Of a stretch of DNA of 7,035 bases, positions 1 through 6,681 are shown in pieces. Each line of letters starts with the position of its first letter. The stretch's first letter is position 1. The translations under genes were made by a program, and so were the position numbers. The stretch is from Proteiniphilum sp. (GTDB taxonomy: Bacteria; Bacteroidota; Bacteroidia; Bacteroidales; Dysgonomonadaceae): NCBI GenBank assembly GCA_031284475.1, contig JAISZV010000216.1, positions 1 to 7,035 on the forward strand, in the 5' to 3' direction. Below the pieces are notes generated by a model. That model saw only the letters and a program-made list of their open reading frames with translations. It was not told the DNA's origin and made no database searches.

Positions 1-53
1 GAAAAAAATCTCCGATTAGAGGTATGAGGCAAGTTTAACGAATAAATGCAACC

Positions 54-73
54 GGAAGTAAGAAAAAACTTCC
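54..73. repeat. Inverted repeat GGAAGT-N8-ACTTCC, copy 1
   Basis: The arms at 54-59 and 68-73 are perfectly complementary around an eight-base, nearly all-A spacer. In RNA this would be a small 6-bp hairpin, and in DNA a possible dyad operator. No T-run follows, so it is not an intrinsic terminator. It belongs to the 117-base repeat and is duplicated at 171-190. Confidence 0.6.
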
Positions 74-170
74 AAGTTCGAGTAATGAGGTAAATATAAA
101 GACGCAGATTAATGTGAGAAAAAAATCTCCGATTAGAGGTATGAGGCAAGTTTAACGAATAAATGCAGCC

Positions 171-190
171 GGAAGTAAGAAAAAACTTCC
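171..190. repeat. Inverted repeat GGAAGT-N8-ACTTCC, copy 2
   Basis: Identical to the dyad at 54-73, with arms at 171-176 and 185-190. It lies 57 bases ahead of the first start codon. A second A-tract dyad, GAGA-A6-TCTC at 116-129, lies between the two copies. The position just ahead of the operon suggests, but does not prove, a regulatory role. Confidence 0.6.
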
Positions 191-247
191 GATTGAGGTA
201 TAACTATATTTAAAAACAAGTAATTTATTAATTTAATTTTTATAACA
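191..247 (+). promoter_or_regulatory. A/T-rich leader just ahead of the fimbrillin gene
   Basis: This stretch is very rich in A and T and leads into the ATG at 248. TATATTTA at 205-212 matches the Bacteroidetes -7 element TAnnTTTG except for the last base, but no TTTG-like -33 element sits at the expected distance upstream. The promoter call is therefore weak. No purine-rich Shine-Dalgarno sequence precedes the start codon, which is usual for Bacteroidota, where A/T-rich unstructured leaders support initiation. Confidence 0.3.
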
Positions 248-1606
248 ATGAAGAAAGTGTATTTTCTAACAGTAGCAGCTATGGCCCTTACGCTGGCTTT
301 TCAGGGCTGCTCGAACAACGATGATGTGGTAAATGGAGAAAACATCTCCATAGGAGAACCCACATCGATGCAACTAATGATTTCGGCGCCGAAGGCTCCT
401 GCAACGTATGCACCCAGCGACCCCAACGCGAGCGAAGATGAAGTGACGATTAAAAACGTTAGAGTACTGATTTATGAGCAAACCGCTACGAGTTTCATCT
501 TGGAGCAGGTAACCGATTATCTTCTATCGACAGACTTCGAGCCGATTCCCGAGAAAGATGCTTATCAATTGAAAGTTGGGAGTAAGATTTCTACCACTAC
601 GGGCGTAAAGAAAATCTACGTGGCGATGAACTATACCGGTGCGCTTCCCGAAGAGGGTTCGTCTATCGGGAAAATCAACGAGCAGATCGTCACCCTGGCC
701 ACGGCTAACGCGTTGTCGAACGGGACCGCCGGTTTTGCGATGTTCTCTACCGCAGCCACCGACGCCACACTGGTGACGGAAGACAATACAGATTACGCAA
801 CGGCCAACAAAAAGACCGTAACGGTAAAACGGTTAGTGGCTAAAGTTTCGGTACAGGAAAGCGAAACTCTGAGCACGAACAATAAGATATCAATCGATGG
901 CGGTGTACTGAGCAACCTGCAATTTGCCCTGAACAACATCAACAAAACTTCCTATCTGTTGCAGAAACTCGTAGGTTCCTCCCCCAGTGTGGTACAAGAT
1001 AATAACTGGGAGTCATCTATTCCCGACAATTTCTTTAAAATTGCATACGATCCGAGTTCACCGGATTACCGTCCGGTGGACGCTTATGCAGCTACCATCA
1101 ATCCGGTCTATGCCCCCGAAAATACTGCGCAGATTTACGATCAGGACGGCAATAACCTGACTTACGTATCGGTTCGCGCACAGTTCGTTCCCGATTTCTT
1201 TAGTGACGAGAATGGAGAAAGCAAAGGCTCCAACATTGGCAATGCCCCCAAAACGTTCTGGACGGTAACACGTACCAACGGTCAACTGTATTACTTCGAT
1301 AGGGAAAAGGAATCCGAGGATTTTGCCAAAAACTATTCCGATTCCCAAAGGAGTGACAAATACGTAAACGGCTTCTGCTACTGGCGCGGTTACCTGAACG
1401 TGAATGGTACGCCCGATCCTTTGATCAGCGGTAGCCGGGCGGGTAAATTCGACGTGTTGCGCAATGTTTATTACAAAGCTTCCATTTTGAAAATAAAGAC
1501 TTTAGGTTACCCTACCGACCAGGGCAAGGTAACGGAACCCACTACCCTGCTGATAGATGTATCCATCGAACCGTGGCAACTCCACATCGATGACTGGGAA
1601 TTCTGA
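248..1606 (+). CDS. Mfa1/FimA-family major fimbrial subunit (fimbrillin), lipoprotein precursor
   Basis: Likely the shaft subunit of a type V pilus, 452 residues. The N-terminus is a lipoprotein signal peptide ending FQGC with Cys21 as lipid site, followed by SNNDD, an acidic stretch like the Bacteroidota surface-lipoprotein export signal. Next come the motif SAPKAPATYA (46-55) and the strand KNVRVLIYE (69-77), typical of the fimbrillin N-terminal domain, then RLVAKVSV in mid-protein. The C-terminal part has CYWRGYLNV (from Cys377) and VLRNVYYKASI (403-413), hallmarks of Mfa1-type C-terminal domains. The last strand, DVSIEPWQLHIDDWEF (437-452), matches the place of the donor strand in solved type V pilins. 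In Porphyromonas gingivalis such precursors are cleaved after an Arg; here no Arg lies between Cys21 and the first strand, and Lys49 is the nearest equivalent. First gene of the set; a strong hairpin follows its stop. Family call is firm; shaft role is inferred from order and size. Confidence 0.88.
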   Translation: MKKVYFLTVAAMALTLAFQGCSNNDDVVNGENISIGEPTSMQLMISAPKAPATYAPSDPNASEDEVTIKNVRVLIYEQTATSFILEQVTDYLLSTDFEPIPEKDAYQLKVGSKISTTTGVKKIYVAMNYTGALPEEGSSIGKINEQIVTLATANALSNGTAGFAMFSTAATDATLVTEDNTDYATANKKTVTVKRLVAKVSVQESETLSTNNKISIDGGVLSNLQFALNNINKTSYLLQKLVGSSPSVVQDNNWESSIPDNFFKIAYDPSSPDYRPVDAYAATINPVYAPENTAQIYDQDGNNLTYVSVRAQFVPDFFSDENGESKGSNIGNAPKTFWTVTRTNGQLYYFDREKESEDFAKNYSDSQRSDKYVNGFCYWRGYLNVNGTPDPLISGSRAGKFDVLRNVYYKASILKIKTLGYPTDQGKVTEPTTLLIDVSIEPWQLHIDDWEF

Positions 1607-1631
1607 TCCGCCACATAAGGCTGTATTTCAC

Positions 1632-1667
1632 GGAAGCGGGGCGTATCCCGCCCTGCTTCCTGTTTTT
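1632..1667 (+). terminator. Terminator/attenuator-like hairpin between shaft and anchor genes
   Basis: Bases 1632-1643 pair with 1649-1660 over 12 bp, including one G-T wobble (1638/1654), around the five-base loop TATCC. TGTTTTT follows at 1661-1667. This has the form of an intrinsic terminator and starts 25 bases after the fimbrillin stop codon. The next gene starts about 50 bases later with no clear promoter between, so partial read-through, giving abundant shaft and scarce anchor and tip message, is the likely use. That is inference. Confidence 0.75.
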
Positions 1668-1717
1668 ATGTAAATTCAATTATTCATTTCTATCTCGTGT
1701 CAAATCCATCAAATCCG

Positions 1718-2617
1718 ATGAAACGTCTGCTGCTACGGTTATGCCTGTTTTTATCTCTTGCGCTGTCGCTTACGGGCTGCATCGATGATGATATTTCCAA
1801 TTGTCCCGTAGGGATAAGGGTATATTTCACTTACGAAACCACCTATGCCGGTACGGATATCGATCCTTCGGCAATAGAGAGAATGAACCTTTATGTCTTT
1901 GATGCGGGCGGAATTTTACGTGCCGTAGTCCAAGACTCCGACCCTGACATATCCGCCGATTATTATATGACCGTACCCTCCCTTTCCGCCGGGAACTACC
2001 GTTTTGCGGCCTGGGGCAACCTGTACGGATGTTTTTCCACCGTCCCCGCCGTTTTTACCGTGGGGCAAACTACATTTGAAGAGGCTCGGTTGGCTTTCGC
2101 TCACACAGACGAAGCGCCGGTCATCTCCCAACCCCTTTTCTTCGCCCACCTGCCCGCCGCCAAGGTAACGACAGAGCGCGAACAGCGGTTTTACTTGCCG
2201 CTGGAACAAACCGTGAACACGGTCAACCTCACTACCGAAGGCTTGCCCGTAAACGAAAATAGCTACCGTTTGAGAATCAAGGACAATAACGGTGCTTATA
2301 CATTCGACCATTCGTTCGCTTCCGACAGCGAATTTACATACACCTCCCTTTGCGATAAAGACGCCGGGGGGCAACCCAAGGCTACGCTCACCGTACTGAA
2401 ACTGGGCGCAGGCCGCCATCCTGTGATAGAGCTTACCGATATGACTACCCAAACCGTCCGTTATACGGGCGACCTGGTGGAACTGCTCGACGCGCGCGGG
2501 GTTGATTACCGCACGCAGCACGTATTTGATATACACCTGAAATTCAGCACTACCTCCAACGTAGAGGTTATTATCGACGGCTGGCAGGTAACCGAAGGAG
2601 GTTTTATCCTAAAATAA
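1718..2617 (+). CDS. FimB/Mfa2-family fimbrial anchor subunit, lipoprotein
   Basis: Members of this family anchor the pilus base to the outer membrane and end its growth. I chose the ATG at 1718 (299 residues) because it gives a compact signal peptide, MKRLLLRL through LTGC with lipid Cys21; an in-frame GTG at 1697 would add seven residues (306). After the lipid site come IDDDISNCPVGIRVYF, the family's usual acidic stretch, second Cys (29) and first strand. Then MNLYVFD (56-62) and YRFAAWGNL (94-102), also typical, and a last strand VEVIIDGWQV near the end. Other cysteines are at 105 and 212. Length of about 300 residues fits the family. It stands between the shaft gene and the large putative tip gene, as in known mfa and fim loci. 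The hairpin upstream likely limits its expression. Family call is strong. Confidence 0.88.
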   Translation: MKRLLLRLCLFLSLALSLTGCIDDDISNCPVGIRVYFTYETTYAGTDIDPSAIERMNLYVFDAGGILRAVVQDSDPDISADYYMTVPSLSAGNYRFAAWGNLYGCFSTVPAVFTVGQTTFEEARLAFAHTDEAPVISQPLFFAHLPAAKVTTEREQRFYLPLEQTVNTVNLTTEGLPVNENSYRLRIKDNNGAYTFDHSFASDSEFTYTSLCDKDAGGQPKATLTVLKLGAGRHPVIELTDMTTQTVRYTGDLVELLDARGVDYRTQHVFDIHLKFSTTSNVEVIIDGWQVTEGGFILK

Positions 2618-2618
2618 T

Positions 2619-2660
2619 GATATAAAAACGACATAAAAGCGACATGAAAAGATGAAACGG
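2619..2660 (+). repeat. Short tandem repeat around the start of the tip-protein gene
   Basis: The gap ahead of the third gene is made of near-repeats of about 11 bases: GATATAAAAA (2619-2628), CGACATAAAAG (2629-2639) and CGACATGAAAAG (2640-2651), then ATGAAACGG at the gene start. The copy at 2640 contains ATG-AAA-AGA-TGA (2644-2655), a three-codon frame whose stop overlaps the real start by two bases. The repeats supply purine-rich A/G sequence ahead of the ATG at 2652 and may serve as the ribosome-binding region. Confidence 0.5.
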
Positions 2661-5393
2661 TTGAATACAGCATGCCAGACGTTGTCCGCGATAGTAGTTG
2701 CGGCGCTCCTCATGACTTCGTGTATTGCGGAAGATGAAACAGAAAGTAACGCCGGTAGTTTAACAGGCGAGGAAATTAACGTGCGGGTATCTTTACAGAT
2801 GCCTTCGTCGGCGCCGAAGACCTACGCTATTACGGAGACGGACGAAAACGAAGTAAAAACAATAGACGTGCTGGCTTTCAAGCCTGACGCTACAAAAACT
2901 TCGGGTTGGGCGTTTGACTACAGCGCCGAAGGCCGGTCGATAACCGACGCTACGGGGGACAATCCCCAAAAAGAGAAGAAGCAATTTACCGTGACGCTTA
3001 TCAAAAGCCCCAACCCACAAACGTTTGTTATTCTGGCCAACGCGCGCGGCGACCTGGCCGCTTTGGGGCAGATAGCCAAAGGCGCGGATAAGGATGAACT
3101 GCTGAAAAGGTTTGTACATTCCAACTCCGGGAAGTGGAACGCCAACAACGAGAAGGCGGACAACGATATTTCCAAAACCTTCGACGCTTTCCCTATGTGG
3201 GGCGAAGCGGCGGAGACGTTGACCGACGCCGTTACGCAGATCACAGGCATTAAAATGGTTCGCGCCATCGCCCGCGTGGATGTGGTGTTGGGCGACGAGG
3301 TGATTAAAGCCGATAAATTCAAATTAAACGAAATCTACGTTTATAACAGCAAAACGGCAGGGCGCGTGATTCCCGATCCGGACAATATGTACGCGGGCAA
3401 AGCCATTGCCGCCACAGAGCCTACGGGCAGCATCAACAACGCTACCCCGCTCCAATATACTGTGCCCGTTGCGATGAACACCGCTTTCGAGCGCACGATG
3501 TACCTGTTTGAAGCCAAGGGAAAAGCGGAAAATAAATCATCCGAAGCCACCTGCTTGGTAATAGGGGGAACGTATGACACAGATGCCGATCCAACTTATT
3601 ACCGCATCGACTTCCTGAAAAAAGAAACTACGGACAGTTATTACCGCGACGTTCTGCGCAACCACCACTACCGGGTGAATATCACCAAAGTGTCGGGGAG
3701 CGGTTACGACACAAAAGAGGACGCTTTCAACTCCAAGTCGTTTAATATGGTCGCCGATGTGGTGGAATGGGACGACGGGGAGATGGGCGAAATAACATTC
3801 GACGGGCAGTATTACCTGAGCGTAAACAAAGGGGAATTTAACTTCTCCCGCGACGAGAAGAATGGGAATAACGGCGATAATGTTTTGCAGGTCAAGACCG
3901 ATTATCCGAAAGGATGGACTGTGAAAAGCATCACGGATAAGACTACGGGAAATCCGGTAACATGGTTGCGTATAGACGAGGGCTCCAAGTCAGGCCCGGC
4001 CAACGTGAAGGCCGACATTATACTGAAACCGGAAGAGAACAACGACGGCGTTGAACGTTCGGCTAAAATCATCATCGAGGCCGGCCGTTTGCGTTATACC
4101 GTTATTGTCAATCAAAGCCTGCTGTATGGTATCGACTTATCGATCATTGACGAAGCTACAGGCGAACCTATTACCGAGTTGCTGTTTACTTCTTCACCCA
4201 GTGACGCTACGAAGCCGGATCCTAAAAAATTTATCGTAAAATGGATTCCGAAAACAGCCGGTTTGAGCGTTACTTACAACAGCAACCCCGTTTCCGGAAC
4301 TTCCGCATTTCTGGCAAATTATACATCACCCTCATTCGTAGACATCCCTGCCGGGAACAACGGTACCTTTACTTATACGGTAAGCCCTTTACTCATTGCG
4401 AATACTGAACTGAATTATCCGTTTGTTGAAAAGGTTGCACGGGTTGACTTTATGGTGAGCAATGGCGTTGAGTACGGAATAAAAAGCCTGTTCCTGCGGC
4501 ATATCAACTATGCAATTACTACCAATGTGAAGGAATATTACATACTCGACGGCAGTTCTTACTCTTTCTTCATTAAGAGTAATACGCGTTGGGCGGTGAA
4601 AAGCGTTACGGACAATGATGGAATTTTGGATCAATCGAGCGTTCCCTTGACCACTCAAACCGGCGGATATGATATATCTAACGGTGATGAGTTCAACTTC
4701 AAACTCAAATCCCTTAACAACAATATGAACGGAAAAACCGCTACGATTACTTTCTACGATCCTACCGGCCGTATGAAGGGTACAATTGACGTTATTATCA
4801 AAGGCGCTACCTGCGGAGAAAATGGAGTCGTGGTGAAACAAACAATCGGTGACAACGAATATGACACCTACCTGTACGGCACCGGCGCCAACGCCAAATG
4901 CTGGATGGTGCAGAATTCAAAGGAAGGAACCGGTTCCGGTAAGGCTTACGGATGGGATTGGAATGGTAAGAATATTGGATCTTTAAGTCCAACTACCGAT
5001 ACGAGAGGGAATCTAAACGGCTATTATTACACCTGGCCTCAAGCAGTTGAATCTGCCTGTCCTTCCGGTTGGCATTTGCCTTCCGAGGCAGAGTTTGATG
5101 TACTTAAAGCGGATATAAATGCTAATTATGCCACTTACGGACTGTGGTGGGTAGGTGGGTCCGGCACTACCAACAATGCTTTCGCGGGCAAGTACATGAT
5201 CAATAGCACGACCTGGAGCGAATGGAACGTGATGGGCTTCTGGTGGTTATCGGCAGATAATACAAAAAAGGAAGATAAGTGGTATTTCACCGGCCATAAG
5301 GGTAGTACTTCTATACCTACGCCTAACCCGCTCGTTGATAAAAATGCTGAAAAGAAATCCGACTGGTTCAGTGTCCGTTGCGTCAAGAATTAA
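2652..5393 (+). CDS. Multidomain fimbrillin-like lipoprotein with BACON-like domains and C-terminal FISUMP domain; putative pilus tip protein
   Basis: A 913-residue predicted lipoprotein with signal peptide ending MTSC (Cys24) and acidic IAEDETE after it. Residues about 41-385 form a fimbrillin-like module: SAPKTYA (53-59), KTIDVLAFKPD (69-79), MVRAIARVDV (202-211), and VLRNHHYRVNITKVSGSGY (334-352). Residues about 386-490 look like a BACON domain, with GWTVKSI, ERSAKIIIEAG and a closing YTVIVNQ. About 491-620 and 621-720 look like two more beta-sandwich domains, the latter BACON-like; these two are less certain. Residues about 721-913 are a FISUMP domain (Fibrobacter succinogenes major paralogous domain): CWMVQN (750-755), YYYTWPQAV, ACPSGWHLPSEAEF (802-815), GFWWLSAD (862-869), and closing SVRCV (907-911). 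FISUMP domains are thought to be C-type-lectin-like, so a binding role at the pilus tip is plausible. Cys721, 750, 803 and 910 may form disulfides. G+C drops sharply in the 3' half. Domain calls are from motifs; the tip role is inferred from order, size and domain make-up. Confidence 0.85.
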   Translation: MKRLNTACQTLSAIVVAALLMTSCIAEDETESNAGSLTGEEINVRVSLQMPSSAPKTYAITETDENEVKTIDVLAFKPDATKTSGWAFDYSAEGRSITDATGDNPQKEKKQFTVTLIKSPNPQTFVILANARGDLAALGQIAKGADKDELLKRFVHSNSGKWNANNEKADNDISKTFDAFPMWGEAAETLTDAVTQITGIKMVRAIARVDVVLGDEVIKADKFKLNEIYVYNSKTAGRVIPDPDNMYAGKAIAATEPTGSINNATPLQYTVPVAMNTAFERTMYLFEAKGKAENKSSEATCLVIGGTYDTDADPTYYRIDFLKKETTDSYYRDVLRNHHYRVNITKVSGSGYDTKEDAFNSKSFNMVADVVEWDDGEMGEITFDGQYYLSVNKGEFNFSRDEKNGNNGDNVLQVKTDYPKGWTVKSITDKTTGNPVTWLRIDEGSKSGPANVKADIILKPEENNDGVERSAKIIIEAGRLRYTVIVNQSLLYGIDLSIIDEATGEPITELLFTSSPSDATKPDPKKFIVKWIPKTAGLSVTYNSNPVSGTSAFLANYTSPSFVDIPAGNNGTFTYTVSPLLIANTELNYPFVEKVARVDFMVSNGVEYGIKSLFLRHINYAITTNVKEYYILDGSSYSFFIKSNTRWAVKSVTDNDGILDQSSVPLTTQTGGYDISNGDEFNFKLKSLNNNMNGKTATITFYDPTGRMKGTIDVIIKGATCGENGVVVKQTIGDNEYDTYLYGTGANAKCWMVQNSKEGTGSGKAYGWDWNGKNIGSLSPTTDTRGNLNGYYYTWPQAVESACPSGWHLPSEAEFDVLKADINANYATYGLWWVGGSGTTNNAFAGKYMINSTTWSEWNVMGFWWLSADNTKKEDKWYFTGHKGSTSIPTPNPLVDKNAEKKSDWFSVRCVKN

Positions 5394-5492
5394 GATTTTG
5401 TCCCTTCGTTCCTTTTAAAAATAAAAGCGAAGCGTTGCGAAAAATAAGGAAGCGGGAAAACCGCCGTACAGAGCAAAGAAAGGTATAAAAGA

Positions 5493-6380
5493 ATGAGTAA
5501 AAGGATAAAAAATAATAACCGGAAACGGAAAGCGGTTGCCCTTATGGGAGTGCTGCCGGCATGCCTTTTGGTTATCCTCATGGCCTCATGCTCCGGCAAA
5601 CCGGCGCTTTCCCAAGCCGATGCTTATATACTCCCTTATTACATAGGGCTGAAAGAGGCAAAAAACAGCCTCCTGATAAGTGAAACGCAAACATTTATAA
5701 GGGATTCGCTTGATATGGCCATACTGTACGAATCCTCCCTGTGGAGCGAATGCCTTTCGGGATGGCTCTCCTCCTATCCGGCAGCGGAGAGTAAGGCAAA
5801 AGCGTCGGAGGCGTTGATTAACCGGGCGGCGTCTCAGTCGCCCGCAGTACTCAAATCCCTCGTCCGCGAACTCTGCCTGATACTGAAAAACAGCGGAGAC
5901 ACGCAAACCGCTACCGCAATAGCGGCTTATCCCTACGGTATCGACGCAAACGAAAGGCCTGATATTGCCGCACGCTTGCTCACCTCCACCCTGCTGCCGG
6001 GAACAAAAGCCCCGGCTATAGGCAGGCCGGCGCAGAGTGGGGAGAAGCATACGGCAACAATCCTGCTGTTCTACGATAGCCGTTGCCGTTCCTGTCAGGG
6101 TATTATTGATGAGATAACCGGTAAATACCCTGCGTTGCGGGAACTCGGCGTGCGGGTGATTTCCTTCTCCACCGATACCGACGAACAGATATTTACCGAA
6201 TATAGCAGCCGTTTCCCGTGGCCGGACAAATTGTGCGATTACCGGGGTTTTTATGGCCCGGATATAGAAAATTACGGGGTGGCCGCTACGCCAACCCTTT
6301 TCCTGATAGACCGGGAAGGAATTGTTACGGGCCAATACGACGCGCCGGATGATATATGGAACGTAATTTTTGAAAAATAA
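5493..6380 (+). CDS. Thioredoxin-fold lipoprotein with CRSC motif (TlpA/DUF5106-like)
   Basis: A 295-residue protein with a very basic N-terminus (KRIKNNNRKRK), a hydrophobic stretch and a lipobox MASC, lipid Cys33. Residues 34 to about 165 are probably helical and I recognise no named domain there. Residues about 168-295 have the thioredoxin fold: PGTKAPAIG (169-177), ILLFYDSRCRSC (190-201) with the redox pair Cys198/Cys201, VRVISFSTDTDEQ, then ATPTLFLIDREG (265-276), where Pro267 is the expected cis-proline. The Trp usually before the first active Cys is replaced (SRCRSC), as is common in Bacteroidales redox lipoproteins. Cys248 is an extra cysteine. It probably acts in the periplasm as a thiol oxidoreductase. 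It lies 99 bases after the tip gene with no convincing terminator between, so it may be co-transcribed, and could act on the cysteines of the FISUMP domain; that is a guess. AAAGAAAGG (5476-5484) ahead of the ATG may be a ribosome-binding site. A start at Met18 is possible but would strip the basic region. Confidence 0.82.
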   Translation: MSKRIKNNNRKRKAVALMGVLPACLLVILMASCSGKPALSQADAYILPYYIGLKEAKNSLLISETQTFIRDSLDMAILYESSLWSECLSGWLSSYPAAESKAKASEALINRAASQSPAVLKSLVRELCLILKNSGDTQTATAIAAYPYGIDANERPDIAARLLTSTLLPGTKAPAIGRPAQSGEKHTATILLFYDSRCRSCQGIIDEITGKYPALRELGVRVISFSTDTDEQIFTEYSSRFPWPDKLCDYRGFYGPDIENYGVAATPTLFLIDREGIVTGQYDAPDDIWNVIFEK

Positions 6381-6425
6381 TTAGTACGGAGTCCGATTTC
6401 CAAACGGCTGCACAGAAAGAAAATA

Positions 6426-6460
6426 TTCTTGCGTAGGAAAATAAATTTCCCGCGCAAGAA
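6426..6460. repeat. Large inverted repeat TTCTTGCG...CGCAAGAA
   Basis: The outer arms 6426-6433 and 6453-6460 pair over 8 bp. After a 2x2 mismatch, the inner arms GGAAA (6436-6440) and TTTCC (6446-6450) pair around the loop ATAAA. No T-run follows on the + strand, only A/G-rich sequence, so it is a poor + strand terminator. On the - strand it is followed by TATTTTCTTT, so it might end transcription arriving from the right. A further direct copy of GCGCAAGAAA lies at 6474-6483. Confidence 0.6.
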
Positions 6461-6587
6461 AAAGAAAATAAGAGCGCAAGAAAGAATGGCAACGCAGTCA
6501 TTTTTATCCGCTTGCTTAAACGGGAAAAATGCCCGGTTATACCTTTATAAATTTTACTGTTTCAAATATTTCTTTTAATTTCTTGCT

Positions 6588-6622
6588 GAGGGTGTATCAC
6601 AATGTGATTTCACCCTCTTTTT
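6588..6622 (+). terminator. Intrinsic terminator of the fimbrial operon
   Basis: GAGGGTG (6588-6594) pairs with CACCCTC (6611-6617). Inside this, ATCAC (6596-6600) pairs with GTGAT (6604-6608) around the loop AAT, with a small 1x2 internal loop between the stems. TTTTTATTT follows from 6618. Stem plus T-run make this the best terminator in the window. It lies about 207 bases after the last stop codon, so the message would carry a long 3' tail unless another site is used. Confidence 0.8.
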
Positions 6623-6681
6623 ATTTGTACTCCTATCGGAAAACAATTCCAAATATTCAATTCTCAAAGCCTGTGAATTTT

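Larger units (their letters stand above)
1..190. repeat. Degenerate tandem repeat array upstream of the fimbrial operon
   Basis: Bases 1-73 recur at 118-190 with a single mismatch (A51 versus G168), a 117-base period. Each 117-base unit itself looks like two diverged halves. Blocks opening with G plus six or seven A and then (T)CTCC or CTTCC start at 1, 62, 118 and 179, spaced 61, 56 and 61. The first two blocks share a GAGGTATGAGG / GAGTAATGAGG core about ten bases further on, and the last block has GATTGAGGTAT. No open reading frame of note runs through it. The first copy starts at base 1, so more copies may lie outside the window. The role is unknown; an untranslated leader, a regulator-binding array or a slippage-prone region are all possible. 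Confidence 0.85.

Noticed and set aside
1..190. CRISPR array
   Set aside because: The repeat period is 117 bases with a 73-base repeat and only two long copies, and the sequences between are related, unlike spacers.
1..247. Invertible promoter as in phase-variable Bacteroides loci
   Set aside because: The long repeats are direct, not inverted, and no recombinase gene is in the window; only 6-base dyads are inverted.
1697..1717. GTG start that would extend the anchor by seven residues
   Set aside because: The ATG at 1718 gives a standard lipoprotein signal peptide; the extra residues SNPSNP add nothing seen in such peptides.
1916..2536. 206-residue open frame on the - strand
   Set aside because: It is antisense to the anchor gene, whose family motifs are clear, and shows no domain or start signal of its own.
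2793..3322. Two overlapping - strand open frames
   Set aside because: They are shadows of the G+C-rich fimbrillin module of the tip gene, with no domain features.
4051..4239. 62-residue + strand open frame in another frame
   Set aside because: It lies inside the tip gene, with no domain and no ribosome-binding context.
5404..5434. Hairpin CTTCG...CGAAG between tip and redox genes
   Set aside because: The stem is short, mostly A/T with a three-base bulge, and no T-run follows, so it is not supported as a terminator.
5586..6335. 249-residue open frame on the - strand
   Set aside because: It lies wholly inside the thioredoxin-fold lipoprotein gene, has no recognisable domain, and its peptide is rich in Arg, Cys and Gly as expected for an antisense shadow.
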